From Idiomarina seosinensis_A (GTDB lineage: Bacteria; Pseudomonadota; Gammaproteobacteria; Enterobacterales; Alteromonadaceae), in the NCBI RefSeq assembly GCF_044797955.1, contig NZ_CP085211.1, positions 868,001-932,000 on the forward strand: DNA of 64,000 bases. Reading direction: 5' to 3'. The notes under the pieces are model-generated. The model did not search any database. It had not been told where the DNA came from and saw nothing but the letters and a program-made list of their open reading frames with translations. Shown piece by piece: positions 1 through 7,877 of this stretch. Numbering within the stretch: position 1 is the first letter of the stretch; every line of letters starts with the position of its first letter. The position numbers were made by a program, and so were the translations under genes.

Positions 1-308
1 ACCCCGCTGTAGCTGCTATTTTTATCGCAAACTTATACGGTATCCCGCTGGAGCTGTTTGATTATGCTTTGATTATGCTGACAGCAACACTGGCTTCGGT
101 TGGCACGGCAGGGGTGCCGGGCACCGCGTTAGTAATGCTTACAGTGACCCTGAACGTGGTTGGCCTGCCGCTGGAAGGCATTGCCTTTATTGCGGCGATA
201 GATCGAATTATTGATATGGTTCGCACCCTGACCAATGTTACTGGTGATATGATGGTGGCGCGCGTGGTAGCAAAAAGCGAAAATTTACTAACCCCGGAGT
301 CAACATGA
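1..308 (+). CDS. Dicarboxylate/amino acid:cation symporter, C-terminal fragment (DAACS family)
   Basis: This is the 3' end of a gene that enters from the left edge; the reading frame is open from base 3. About 100 residues are visible. They match the end of the sodium- or proton-coupled glutamate/aspartate/C4-dicarboxylate symporters: a helix ending in TASVGTAGVPGTAL-like sequence (here TLASVGTAGVPG), then GLPLEGIAFI, the DRIIDM motif and the NVTGD metal/substrate-site motif, followed by a short AKSE tail. The protein sits in the inner membrane. Its stop overlaps the dapB start (ATGA), so the two are probably translated from one message. The substrate cannot be told from this fragment; acidic amino acids or C4-dicarboxylates are usual for the family. 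Confidence 0.9.
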   Translation, partial: PAVAAIFIANLYGIPLELFDYALIMLTATLASVGTAGVPGTALVMLTVTLNVVGLPLEGIAFIAAIDRIIDMVRTLTNVTGDMMVARVVAKSENLLTPEST

Positions 309-1090
309 AAATAGGTGTAATTGGTGCGTCCGGCCGCATGGGCCAGACCCTGATCCAACAAATAGAACAGCAGGACGGGCTGCAGCTGGCAGCCGCGGTG
401 GTCAGTAACCACAGCCAATGCCTGGGCGAGCCTGTCGCGGGTTTACGCTATCAAAGCCTTGATCAGGTAGACGCCGCCCTCGACCTGCTGATCGACTTTA
501 GTCTGCCGGATGCGCTGACCGATAATTTAATTTTTGCACAGCGCCAACAGTTGCCGATTGTTGTCTGCACAACGGGGTTGCAGTCGCAACAGCAACAGCA
601 ACTTAGTCAGGTCGCCAGTAGTATACCGGTACTTTATGCGCGCAATACCAGTGTCGGTATTGTCCTGCTGGAGCAATTGGCTGCCCTTAGCTCCGCCGCA
701 TTGCCACAAGCCGATGTTGAGATTTCCGAAGCCCATCATCAACACAAAAAAGACGCACCATCGGGCACTGCCCTTGCTCTTGCTGAGGCCGTTGCTGTTG
801 GCCGACAGCAGGATTTAAATGATATAAACAGCGGTATTCGCGGCGATGGCGAGCGCACTGCGGGCAGCATTGGCTTCGCGGTTACCCGGGCGGCCGATAT
901 TGTCGGCGAACATCAGGTAATGCTGGCTCAGCCGGGTGAACGGTTAGAGTTAACCCATCGGGTCTCAGATCGCCGCATCTTTGCTGCGGGTGCTTTACAG
1001 GCTGGCCAATGGCTGCAAAATCAGCCGCCCGGACTGTACCGGATGCAGGATATGCTGGACTTAAAAGCCAGCTTACAGCGTCTGCTGTAA
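305..1090 (+). CDS. dapB: 4-hydroxy-tetrahydrodipicolinate reductase
   Basis: DapB reduces 4-hydroxy-tetrahydrodipicolinate with NAD(P)H in the diaminopimelate/lysine pathway, which supplies peptidoglycan and protein synthesis. The product has 261 residues (about 270 in E. coli). The N-terminal Rossmann motif GASGRMG lies at residues 7-13. The catalytic segment EAHHQHKKDAPSGTA begins at residue 142, which places the proton-donor His at 144 and the catalytic Lys at 148. The ATG overlaps the stop of the upstream symporter gene by four bases. In many relatives dapB follows dnaJ, so the transporter neighbour is a local feature. carA and carB follow on the same strand after a 166-base gap that contains a hairpin. 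Confidence 0.97.
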   Translation: MKIGVIGASGRMGQTLIQQIEQQDGLQLAAAVVSNHSQCLGEPVAGLRYQSLDQVDAALDLLIDFSLPDALTDNLIFAQRQQLPIVVCTTGLQSQQQQQLSQVASSIPVLYARNTSVGIVLLEQLAALSSAALPQADVEISEAHHQHKKDAPSGTALALAEAVAVGRQQDLNDINSGIRGDGERTAGSIGFAVTRAADIVGEHQVMLAQPGERLELTHRVSDRRIFAAGALQAGQWLQNQPPGLYRMQDMLDLKASLQRLL

Positions 1091-1113
1091 AACTCGGTTA
1101 GCGATAAAAACGC

Positions 1114-1142
1114 TGGACGAAATCGTAAAAAATTCGTACACT
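1114..1142 (+). promoter_or_regulatory. Candidate sigma70 promoter upstream of carAB
   Basis: A TGGACG element (1114-1119) and a TACACT element (1137-1142) are separated by 17 bases. Each matches the consensus at four of six positions. The site lies between the dapB stop and the terminator-like hairpin before carA, where a carAB promoter would be expected. The match is weak and no transcript start is known. Confidence 0.3.
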
Positions 1143-1199
1143 AAGCAGAATTTGCCCGGGTAAAACGCATCCGGCAAGTAACGCGCGGTTAAAGGTCTT

Positions 1200-1239
1200 A
1201 AACGGGGAGGTCAACTAGTCTTGATTCACCCGTTTTTTT
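1200..1239 (+). terminator. Terminator-like hairpin just upstream of carA (possible attenuator)
   Basis: AAACGGG (1200-1206) can pair with CCCGTTT (1229-1235), and TCAA/TTGA can extend the stem inside. A run of seven T follows directly. This is the form of an intrinsic terminator. It ends only 17 bases before the carA TTG start and 7 bases before its ribosome-binding site, so it lies in the carA leader rather than directly after dapB. It could stop dapB transcripts, or act as an attenuator for carAB. No leader peptide starting with ATG is visible upstream. Confidence 0.5.
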
Positions 1240-1256
1240 ATGTACGGAGGTTACCC

Positions 1257-2408
1257 TTGAGTATTTTAGCGAGTCAGTCCGCTAACCGAGCCATACTGGT
1301 TTTAGCTGACGGTACAGTTTTTCGTGGTACCGCTATTGGAGCCGAAGGCTCTGCAGTCGGCGAAGTTGTTTTTAACACCGCTATGACCGGCTATCAGGAA
1401 ATTCTTACCGACCCATCTTACACTGAACAACTCGTCACTCTCACTTACCCCCACATTGGCAATACCGGTACCAACAACGAAGATGAAGAATCTGACCGGA
1501 TCTGGGCGAAAGGACTTATCATCCGTGACAATGCCCTGAAAGCCAGTAACTTTCGTAAACAGAAAACCTTAAACGAATACCTGCGCCGCCACAACGTGGT
1601 GGGCATTGCCGATATTGATACGCGCAAGCTGACCCGTATTTTACGGGATAAGGGTGCGCAAAACGCCTGCCTGATGGCTGGTGAACTGGATGAAGAAAGA
1701 GCGCTGCAGTTAGCGCGCGAGTTCGCCGGCTTAAAAGGTATGGACCTGGCCAAAGAAGTTTGTTGTAAAACCAGCAGTGAATGGACACAAGGTAGCTGGC
1801 AGCTGGGCAAAGGCTACAGCCAGCCTAAACCGACTGAATTCCACGTAGTCGCCTACGATTTTGGCTGTAAACACACCATTTTACGGTTGCTGGCCGACCG
1901 CGGTTGCCGGGTAACTCTGGTACCGGCGCAGACCCCGGCCAGCGATGTAATGGCGCTTAAGCCTGACGGTGTATTTTTATCCAATGGTCCGGGCGACCCC
2001 GAACCCTGTGTTTACGCGATTGAGGCGATACAGGAACTACTCGAGCACAATGTGCCTTTATTCGGTATTTGTCTGGGACATCAGCTGTTAGGTCTTGCCA
2101 GTGGCGCTAAATCGATAAAAATGAAACTGGGCCATCACGGTGCAAACCATCCCGTTAAAGACCTGGCAACTGATAAAGTGATGATCACCAGTCAGAACCA
2201 CGGCTTTGCCATAGACCTGCACAGCCTGCCGGAGACACTGGAGGTTACCCATGTGTCGTTGTTTGACGGCACTTTGCAAGGCATTAAGCGCAAAGATAAA
2301 CCGGCGTTCAGCTTTCAGGGACACCCTGAAGCGGGCCCCGGGCCACACGATGCTGAACTGTTGTTCGACCATTTTATTGAATTGATGCAACAACAGGCAT
2401 CTGCCTGA
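1257..2408 (+). CDS. carA: Carbamoyl-phosphate synthase small (glutaminase) subunit
   Basis: CarA hydrolyses glutamine and passes ammonia to CarB for carbamoyl phosphate, the precursor of pyrimidines and arginine. The start is taken as TTG at 1257: it follows a CGGAGG ribosome-binding site by six bases and gives 383 residues, against 382 in E. coli. The N-terminal CarA domain holds the conserved MTGYQEILTDPSY segment. The class I glutamine amidotransferase domain has the nucleophile Cys272 in GICLGHQ and His356/Glu358 in GHPEAGPG, all offset by three from E. coli. A second in-frame TTG at 1221, also behind a purine-rich site, would add 12 residues not found in the family. carB follows after 30 bases. 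Confidence 0.96.
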   Translation: MSILASQSANRAILVLADGTVFRGTAIGAEGSAVGEVVFNTAMTGYQEILTDPSYTEQLVTLTYPHIGNTGTNNEDEESDRIWAKGLIIRDNALKASNFRKQKTLNEYLRRHNVVGIADIDTRKLTRILRDKGAQNACLMAGELDEERALQLAREFAGLKGMDLAKEVCCKTSSEWTQGSWQLGKGYSQPKPTEFHVVAYDFGCKHTILRLLADRGCRVTLVPAQTPASDVMALKPDGVFLSNGPGDPEPCVYAIEAIQELLEHNVPLFGICLGHQLLGLASGAKSIKMKLGHHGANHPVKDLATDKVMITSQNHGFAIDLHSLPETLEVTHVSLFDGTLQGIKRKDKPAFSFQGHPEAGPGPHDAELLFDHFIELMQQQASA

Positions 2409-2438
2409 TTCGGTGCAAGCAAAGGATAGAACGAATAT

Positions 2439-5400
2439 ATGCCAAAACGTACAGATATCAATAGTATCCTGATTCTTGGTGCCGGGCCGATTGTGATTGG
2501 TCAGGCGTGTGAGTTTGATTACTCCGGAGCCCAGGCGTGTAAAGCGCTGCGGGAAGAAGGATATCGGGTCATTCTGGTTAATTCTAATCCGGCCACCATT
2601 ATGACCGATCCGGAAATGGCGGATGCCACCTATATTGAGCCGATACACTGGGAAGTGGTAGAAAAAATTATTGAGCGCGAGCAACCCGATGCGATTTTGC
2701 CGACCATGGGGGGGCAGACAGCACTGAACTGTGCTCTTGATCTTGATCGTCACGGCGTACTGGCGAAACATCAGGTCGAGATGATTGGGGCAAACGCCGA
2801 TGCCATTGATAAGGCTGAAAACCGCGACCGTTTTGATAAGGCAATGAAAGCCATTGGGCTGGAAACTCCCAATGCGGAAATGGCGCACAGCATGGAAGAA
2901 GCCTTCGATGTGCTGAGCCGACTGGGCTTCCCCTGTATTATACGCCCCTCATTTACGATGGGCGGCAGCGGCGGCGGTATTGCCTATAACCGCGAAGAAT
3001 TTGAAGAGATTTGCCGTCGCGGACTGGACTTGTCACCAACTAAAGAGCTGCTGATTGATGAATCGCTGCTGGGTTGGAAAGAGTACGAAATGGAAGTGGT
3101 GCGCGACAAAAGCGATAACTGCATCATTGTCTGCACCATCGAAAACTTTGATCCCATGGGCATTCACACCGGTGATTCGATAACCGTCGCGCCGGCGCAG
3201 ACACTGACCGATAAAGAATTGCAGTTGATGCGTGATGCGGCGATGGCGGTATTGCGTGAAATCGGCGTTGAAACCGGTGGCTCTAATGTGCAGTTTGGAG
3301 TCAACCCGGATACCGGGCGTATGGTGATTATCGAGATGAACCCGCGGGTTTCGCGCTCTTCAGCGCTGGCCTCAAAGGCAACCGGTTTTCCGATAGCAAA
3401 AGTCGCTGCAAAACTGGCGGTGGGCTACACGCTGGATGAACTGGATAATGAAATCACCGGCGGTGTTACTCCGGCATCTTTTGAGCCAGCCCTGGACTAC
3501 GTAGTCACGAAGATCCCGCGCTTTAACTTCGAAAAGTTTGCTAACTGTAACGATCGCCTGACCACGCAAATGAAATCAGTCGGCGAAGTAATGGCCATTG
3601 GCCGTAACTTCCAGGAGTCGATGCAAAAAGCGTTGCGTGGCTTAGAACTTGGCGCCAGTGGCCTGGATCCTATTCTCGATGTCAGCGCAGAAGAGGCGCG
3701 CGGCAAATTAGTACGGGAGCTGAAAGAACCCGGTGCCGAGCGTATCTGGTATATTGCTGACGCGTTTCGCGCCGGCATGACTGTGCGCGAAGTATTCGAA
3801 TTAACCCGTATTGATGAGTGGTATTTGATTCAGCTGGAAGAACTGGTGTTAATTGAGCAGGAACTGGATCAACTGGGCCTGGCCGGACTTAACCATGACG
3901 TTATGACGGCGCTGAAGCGACGCGGCTTTGCCGATAGACGGATTGCAGACGTGCTGCATGTGAGCGAGTCCGAAGTGCGTAAAAAACGTTATGAGCTGCA
4001 GATCCACCCGGTTTATAAACGCGTTGACACCTGTGCGGCAGAATTCTCGTCCAGTACGGCTTATATGTATTCTACTTACGATGAGGAATGCGAAGCCGCG
4101 GTCTCTCAACGTAATAAAATTATGGTTATCGGTGGCGGACCGAACCGTATCGGCCAGGGCATTGAGTTTGATTATTGCTGTGTGCATGCCGCTTTGGCCA
4201 TGCGCGAAGATGGTTACGAAACCATTATGATCAACTGTAACCCGGAAACCGTGTCCACTGATTACGACACCTCTGACCGCCTGTACTTTGAATCGATAAC
4301 GCTGGAAGACGTGCTGGAGATAGTTCGTATTGAACAGCCGCAGGGCGTGATTGTGCAATACGGTGGACAGACCCCGTTAAAGCTGGCGCGGGAGCTTGAA
4401 GCCAACGGCGTTCCGATTATCGGCACCTCGCCTGATGCCATCGACCGCTCAGAAGACCGTGAACGTTTTCAGGCGGCCGTACGCCGGTTGAATTTAAAAC
4501 AGCCGGAAAATGCGACGGTAACCGGTATTTCCCAGGCCCTGACCGAAGCAGAGCGTATTGGTTATCCGCTGGTGGTAAGACCGTCGTATGTATTAGGTGG
4601 CCGGGCGATGGAAATTGTCTATGACGAGCAGGATTTGAACCGCTACCTGACCGAAGCGGTTAAGGTGTCCAACGAAGCACCGGTACTGCTCGATCGGTTC
4701 CTCGATAACGCTATCGAAGTTGACATTGATGCCATTTGTGACGGCACTGATGTGTTGATTGGCGGCATTATGCAACACATCGAAGAAGCCGGGGTTCACT
4801 CGGGTGACTCGGCCTGTTCGCTACCGCCTTATTCGCTCAGTGATATCATCCAGGTGCAGCTGCGGGAACAAATTCGTAAGTTGGCGTTCGAACTGAACGT
4901 TAAAGGTTTAATGAACGCCCAGTTCGCCGTTAAAGGTGATGATATTTACCTGATCGAAGTCAATCCGCGGGCCGCCCGTACGGTACCCTTTGTGTCGAAA
5001 GCAACCGGGGTGCCGCTGGCCAAAGTGGCGGCCCGGGTAATGGTTGGACAAAGCCTGAAACAGCAGGGCTACGTAAAAGAAATAATTCCGCCTTATTATT
5101 CTGTTAAGGAAGTGGTTATTCCGTTTGCTAAGTTCCAGGGTGTTGATCCCATCAGAGGGCCTGAAATGCGCTCTACCGGTGAGGTCATGGGTGTTGGCGA
5201 AAGCTTTGAAGAAGCTTATGCGAAGGCAAACTTAGGAGCTGGTGAAGCGCTTGCTAAAAAAGGTAAAGCGCTGATCTCGGTCAAAGACAGTGATAAGCAA
5301 CGGTTAATGGACTTAGCCCGCGGCCTGCTGGCGCTGGGCTTTAAATTAGAGGCAACTCGCGGCACCGCACAAATGCTGGCTGAAGAAGGTATTGACTGCA

Positions 5401-5663
5401 GTATTGTCAATAAGCTTCAGGAAGGCCGGCCGAATATAGTTGATGCGATAAAAAATGGTGAGTATTGTTATATTATCAATACGGTAGAAGGCCGCCAGGC
5501 CATTGAAGATTCGGTCTATATTCGTCGTGAAGCGTTACTCAATAAGGTGATTTATACCACCACGCTAAACGCTGCATTTGCTACGGTTAAAGCGAATACT
5601 GCCGACGACCGGGCTCGTGTTAGCTCGGTACAGGAATTACACAAAAGGGTAGAACTACTATGA
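2439..5663 (+). CDS. carB: Carbamoyl-phosphate synthase large subunit
   Basis: CarB makes carbamoyl phosphate from bicarbonate, two ATP and ammonia delivered by CarA. The product has 1074 residues (1073 in E. coli). The two homologous halves are clear: each opens with a glycine-rich segment (ILGAGPIVIGQACEFDY near residue 11, VIGGGPNRIGQGIEFDY near 560) and carries an ATP-grasp domain with conserved IEVNPR/IEMNPR motifs. An MGS-like allosteric domain fills the last 130 residues or so, where UMP and ornithine bind in relatives. Its stop overlaps the greA start (ATGA), which suggests the two are co-translated. Confidence 0.98.
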   Translation: MPKRTDINSILILGAGPIVIGQACEFDYSGAQACKALREEGYRVILVNSNPATIMTDPEMADATYIEPIHWEVVEKIIEREQPDAILPTMGGQTALNCALDLDRHGVLAKHQVEMIGANADAIDKAENRDRFDKAMKAIGLETPNAEMAHSMEEAFDVLSRLGFPCIIRPSFTMGGSGGGIAYNREEFEEICRRGLDLSPTKELLIDESLLGWKEYEMEVVRDKSDNCIIVCTIENFDPMGIHTGDSITVAPAQTLTDKELQLMRDAAMAVLREIGVETGGSNVQFGVNPDTGRMVIIEMNPRVSRSSALASKATGFPIAKVAAKLAVGYTLDELDNEITGGVTPASFEPALDYVVTKIPRFNFEKFANCNDRLTTQMKSVGEVMAIGRNFQESMQKALRGLELGASGLDPILDVSAEEARGKLVRELKEPGAERIWYIADAFRAGMTVREVFELTRIDEWYLIQLEELVLIEQELDQLGLAGLNHDVMTALKRRGFADRRIADVLHVSESEVRKKRYELQIHPVYKRVDTCAAEFSSSTAYMYSTYDEECEAAVSQRNKIMVIGGGPNRIGQGIEFDYCCVHAALAMREDGYETIMINCNPETVSTDYDTSDRLYFESITLEDVLEIVRIEQPQGVIVQYGGQTPLKLARELEANGVPIIGTSPDAIDRSEDRERFQAAVRRLNLKQPENATVTGISQALTEAERIGYPLVVRPSYVLGGRAMEIVYDEQDLNRYLTEAVKVSNEAPVLLDRFLDNAIEVDIDAICDGTDVLIGGIMQHIEEAGVHSGDSACSLPPYSLSDIIQVQLREQIRKLAFELNVKGLMNAQFAVKGDDIYLIEVNPRAARTVPFVSKATGVPLAKVAARVMVGQSLKQQGYVKEIIPPYYSVKEVVIPFAKFQGVDPIRGPEMRSTGEVMGVGESFEEAYAKANLGAGEALAKKGKALISVKDSDKQRLMDLARGLLALGFKLEATRGTAQMLAEEGIDCSIVNKLQEGRPNIVDAIKNGEYCYIINTVEGRQAIEDSVYIRREALLNKVIYTTTLNAAFATVKANTADDRARVSSVQELHKRVELL

Positions 5664-6136
5664 ACCAGATTCCAATGACGGAACGAGGCGCGCAGTTACT
5701 GCGTGAAGAATTAAAGCGATTAAAAACGGTGGAACGGCCGCGTATCGTTGAGGCCATCGCCGACGCTCGTGAGCACGGCGATTTAAAAGAAAACGCCGAG
5801 TACCATGCAGCTCGCGAACAGCAGGGTTTTTGTGAAGGTCGTATTCAGGAAATTGAATCTAAGCTGTCTAACGCGCAGATTATCGACGTCACTAAAGTGC
5901 CCAATAACGGCAAGGTTATTTTTGGCTCAACAGTAACTGTTTACAATACCAAAACCGATGAGCAGGTGACCTATAAAATTGTCGGTGATGATGAAGCCGA
6001 CATTAAATCTAACCTTATCAGCGTCAACTCGCCCATCGCCCGCGCCCTGATCGGTAAAGAAATCGATGATGTGGCCGTGGTGACGACGCCTAATGGCGAG
6101 GTTGAATACGAAATCGTGGATGTCACTTATCAGTAA
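5660..6136 (+). CDS. greA: Transcription elongation factor GreA
   Basis: GreA enters the secondary channel of RNA polymerase and stimulates cleavage of backtracked transcripts. The product has 158 residues, exactly the E. coli length. An N-terminal coiled coil (about residues 1-75) carries the acidic tip HGDLKENAEYHAARE, with catalytic Asp41 and Glu44. The C-terminal FKBP-like domain includes GDDEAD and NSPIARALIGK. The ATG overlaps the carB stop by four bases, and an intrinsic terminator follows within 25 bases, so greA closes the dapB-carAB-greA unit. Confidence 0.98.
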   Translation: MNQIPMTERGAQLLREELKRLKTVERPRIVEAIADAREHGDLKENAEYHAAREQQGFCEGRIQEIESKLSNAQIIDVTKVPNNGKVIFGSTVTVYNTKTDEQVTYKIVGDDEADIKSNLISVNSPIARALIGKEIDDVAVVTTPNGEVEYEIVDVTYQ

Positions 6137-6160
6137 GTGTCAGGGTTAACAAGCGAGCGG

Positions 6161-6187
6161 AAAAGCCAGCTGTTGCTGGCTTTTTTC
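6161..6187 (+). terminator. Intrinsic terminator after greA
   Basis: AGCCAGC (6164-6170) and GCTGGCT (6175-6181) form a seven-pair stem around a TGTT loop, followed by a T-rich run. It lies 24 bases after the greA stop. Confidence 0.9.
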
Positions 6188-6213
6188 TTTTTTGCCCCGG
6201 CATAAAAAATAAA

Positions 6214-6242
6214 TTGTCTACTGATTTTTATTTTTGTATAAC
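6214..6242 (+). promoter_or_regulatory. Candidate sigma70 promoter for the HTH gene at 6299
   Basis: TTGTCT (6214-6219) and TATAAC (6237-6242) are spaced by 17 bases in an AT-rich stretch after the greA terminator. It gives the downstream gene its own promoter and a leader of about 50 bases. Confidence 0.6.
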
Positions 6243-6298
6243 TGATTAGGAGATGCGTTTGGAATGTCCCCAATGCACCATTATGCAAGGAAGCTTAT

Positions 6299-6811
6299 AT
6301 GGAACCCGCTTATTACCCCTACAACGCGTTGTCGCAGCAGCTCACAGTAACCGAGTGCATGAACCGTTTAAAAACGGTGATTAATGCAAAGACCATCAAA
6401 CAGGTCGTTGACTGGCTGGGCGTCGGTTATTGTCACTATAAAAACTGGAAGCATCGCGGCATTATTCCTTACCAGCTAATTGTCCCGCGCTTACTGCAAA
6501 TTGGTTATTCGGTTGACTGGCTGTTTGCTCCGGGCGTGCAGCTTTACTATCCACGGCCGGTAATGCAGGACCCGAAGTACCCTATGTATGTGGTTGACGG
6601 CCAGTACGATTACCGTAAGTTTTGGAAAGGCATGCAAAAGATTGAGCCGCTGCTGCTGGCAAACCAGCTGAAAAAGACACCACACAACTTTGAGCAAATG
6701 ATGAGTGCCTATCACTATGCCTACGAGGGCTGGCTAAGCATTGACAGCGCCTTAGGTTACATTGCCCGGGCGACAGCCGTTACGCCCGTGCAACATGACG
6801 ACTGTGCCTGA
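6299..6811 (+). CDS. Small protein with a phage CI-repressor-like helix-turn-helix domain
   Basis: The product has 170 residues. Residues of about 22-80 resemble the N-terminal DNA-binding domain of phage CI-type repressors (Bacteriophage CI repressor family): MNRLKTVI, VVDWLGVG, NWKHRGIIPYQL, then GYSVDWLF. The rest, rich in Tyr, Trp and Lys, matches nothing I recognise; there is no S24 peptidase or SAM domain and no signal peptide. The ATG follows AAGGAAG. It has its own candidate promoter and lies between greA and yhbY, with no other phage-like gene nearby. Its TGA abuts the TGA of the convergent yhbY. A DNA-binding regulator is the best guess, with targets unknown. The N-terminal half is supported by motif similarity only. 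Confidence 0.75.
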   Translation: MEPAYYPYNALSQQLTVTECMNRLKTVINAKTIKQVVDWLGVGYCHYKNWKHRGIIPYQLIVPRLLQIGYSVDWLFAPGVQLYYPRPVMQDPKYPMYVVDGQYDYRKFWKGMQKIEPLLLANQLKKTPHNFEQMMSAYHYAYEGWLSIDSALGYIARATAVTPVQHDDCA

Positions 6812-7108
6812 TCAGCTTTTTGGTAAAACTAACACCGGTTGTTCGGCAGGGCGATAAATAATCTGGGTCTTGCCTATAACCTGGACTGGTTCAGCAGCTG
6901 TTTCGGCGACGATTGTTGCCATTATTTGCTGGCGCAGTTCACGATCTTCTTCCGGCACTTTAATTTTGATCAGCTCATGGTCATTAAGTGCCTGCTCGAT
7001 CTCTGCAAGGACACCCTCGGTTAAGCCATTGGCGCCTAACAAAACCACAGGTTTGAGTGGGTGGGCTTTGCTTTTTAAGAACTGTTTTTGCTTATTCGTT
7101 AATGACAT
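6812..7108 (-). CDS. yhbY: CRM-domain RNA-binding protein YhbY (ribosome assembly)
   Basis: YhbY is a small protein with a single CRM domain that associates with pre-50S ribosomal particles in E. coli. The start at 7108 gives 98 residues (97 in E. coli) beginning MSLTNKQKQFLKSKAH. The GxxG loop typical of CRM domains appears as LLGANGLTEGV. A longer in-frame start at 7201 would overlap rlmE and add sequence not seen in the family. The gene is divergent from rlmE, whose product methylates 23S rRNA of the same particle, and convergent with the HTH gene with no intergenic base. Confidence 0.95.
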   Translation of the reverse strand: MSLTNKQKQFLKSKAHPLKPVVLLGANGLTEGVLAEIEQALNDHELIKIKVPEEDRELRQQIMATIVAETAAEPVQVIGKTQIIYRPAEQPVLVLPKS

Positions 7109-7199
7109 TGGATAATACCCTGTTGAATGACTTGAATTTCGACTATTGTAACGCCATCTGCAGGTAGCAGGCCAGCAAAACGAGGGGATAAGCAAAACC

Positions 7200-7826
7200 A
7201 TGGCAAAAAAGCGCAGTACCAGCAGCCGTCGTTGGCTTGATGAACATTTTAGCGATCACTTTGTAAAAAAAGCGCAAAAAAAAGGGTTGCGCTCGCGAGC
7301 CGTTTTTAAGCTGGAAGAAATTCAGCAACGCGACCGGCTGATCAAAAAGGGTCAGACGGTAGTGGACTTAGGCGCTGCGCCAGGGGGCTGGTCTCAGTAT
7401 GTAGCCGACTATTTTGCCGGTGATGGCCAGGTCATCGCTTGTGATATTTTACCGATGGACCCAATCGCCGGTGTCGATTTCCTGCAAGGCGATTTTCTTG
7501 AAGACGAGGTTTTGCAGGCTTTGTTGACCCGAATAGGGGGCAAAAACGTAGATGTAGTATTGTCGGATATTGCTCCTAACATGAGCGGTAACGATAACGT
7601 TGATCAGGCGCGCGCTATGTACTTAGTCGAGTTGGCGCTTGATATGTGTAAGCAGGTATTGAAACCAGGCGGCTCCTTTGCGGTCAAAGTGTTTCAGGGG
7701 CAAGGTTTTGAAGAATTTTTGAAAGAGCTGCGTGCGGCTTTTAAAACGGTAAAAACACGTAAGCCAGAGTCATCAAGGGCGCGCTCCCGCGAAGTCTATC
7801 TGGTAGCGACAGACTATAAACTATAG
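7200..7826 (+). CDS. rlmE: 23S rRNA (uridine-2'-O-)methyltransferase RlmE
   Basis: RlmE (FtsJ/RrmJ) methylates U2552 of 23S rRNA in the large subunit using S-adenosylmethionine. The product has 208 residues. The SAM-binding motif LGAAPGGWSQ follows residue 55. The K-D-K-E catalytic tetrad is complete at Lys37, Asp123, Lys163 and Glu198, each one less than in E. coli. The ATG is preceded by GAGGGGA. The gene is divergent from yhbY and followed by ftsH after 51 bases, as in many gammaproteobacteria. Confidence 0.98.
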   Translation: MAKKRSTSSRRWLDEHFSDHFVKKAQKKGLRSRAVFKLEEIQQRDRLIKKGQTVVDLGAAPGGWSQYVADYFAGDGQVIACDILPMDPIAGVDFLQGDFLEDEVLQALLTRIGGKNVDVVLSDIAPNMSGNDNVDQARAMYLVELALDMCKQVLKPGGSFAVKVFQGQGFEEFLKELRAAFKTVKTRKPESSRARSREVYLVATDYKL

Positions 7827-7877
7827 TACCCTGTCAATTATCGTAAGATTTATTTTTAACACTAGAGGTATCAGGCT

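Noticed and set aside
2088..2888. Minus-strand open frame of 266 codons over the carA-carB junction
   Set aside because: It lies wholly opposite two well-supported genes, has no domain, and its Phe/His/Arg-rich make-up is that of an antisense shadow.
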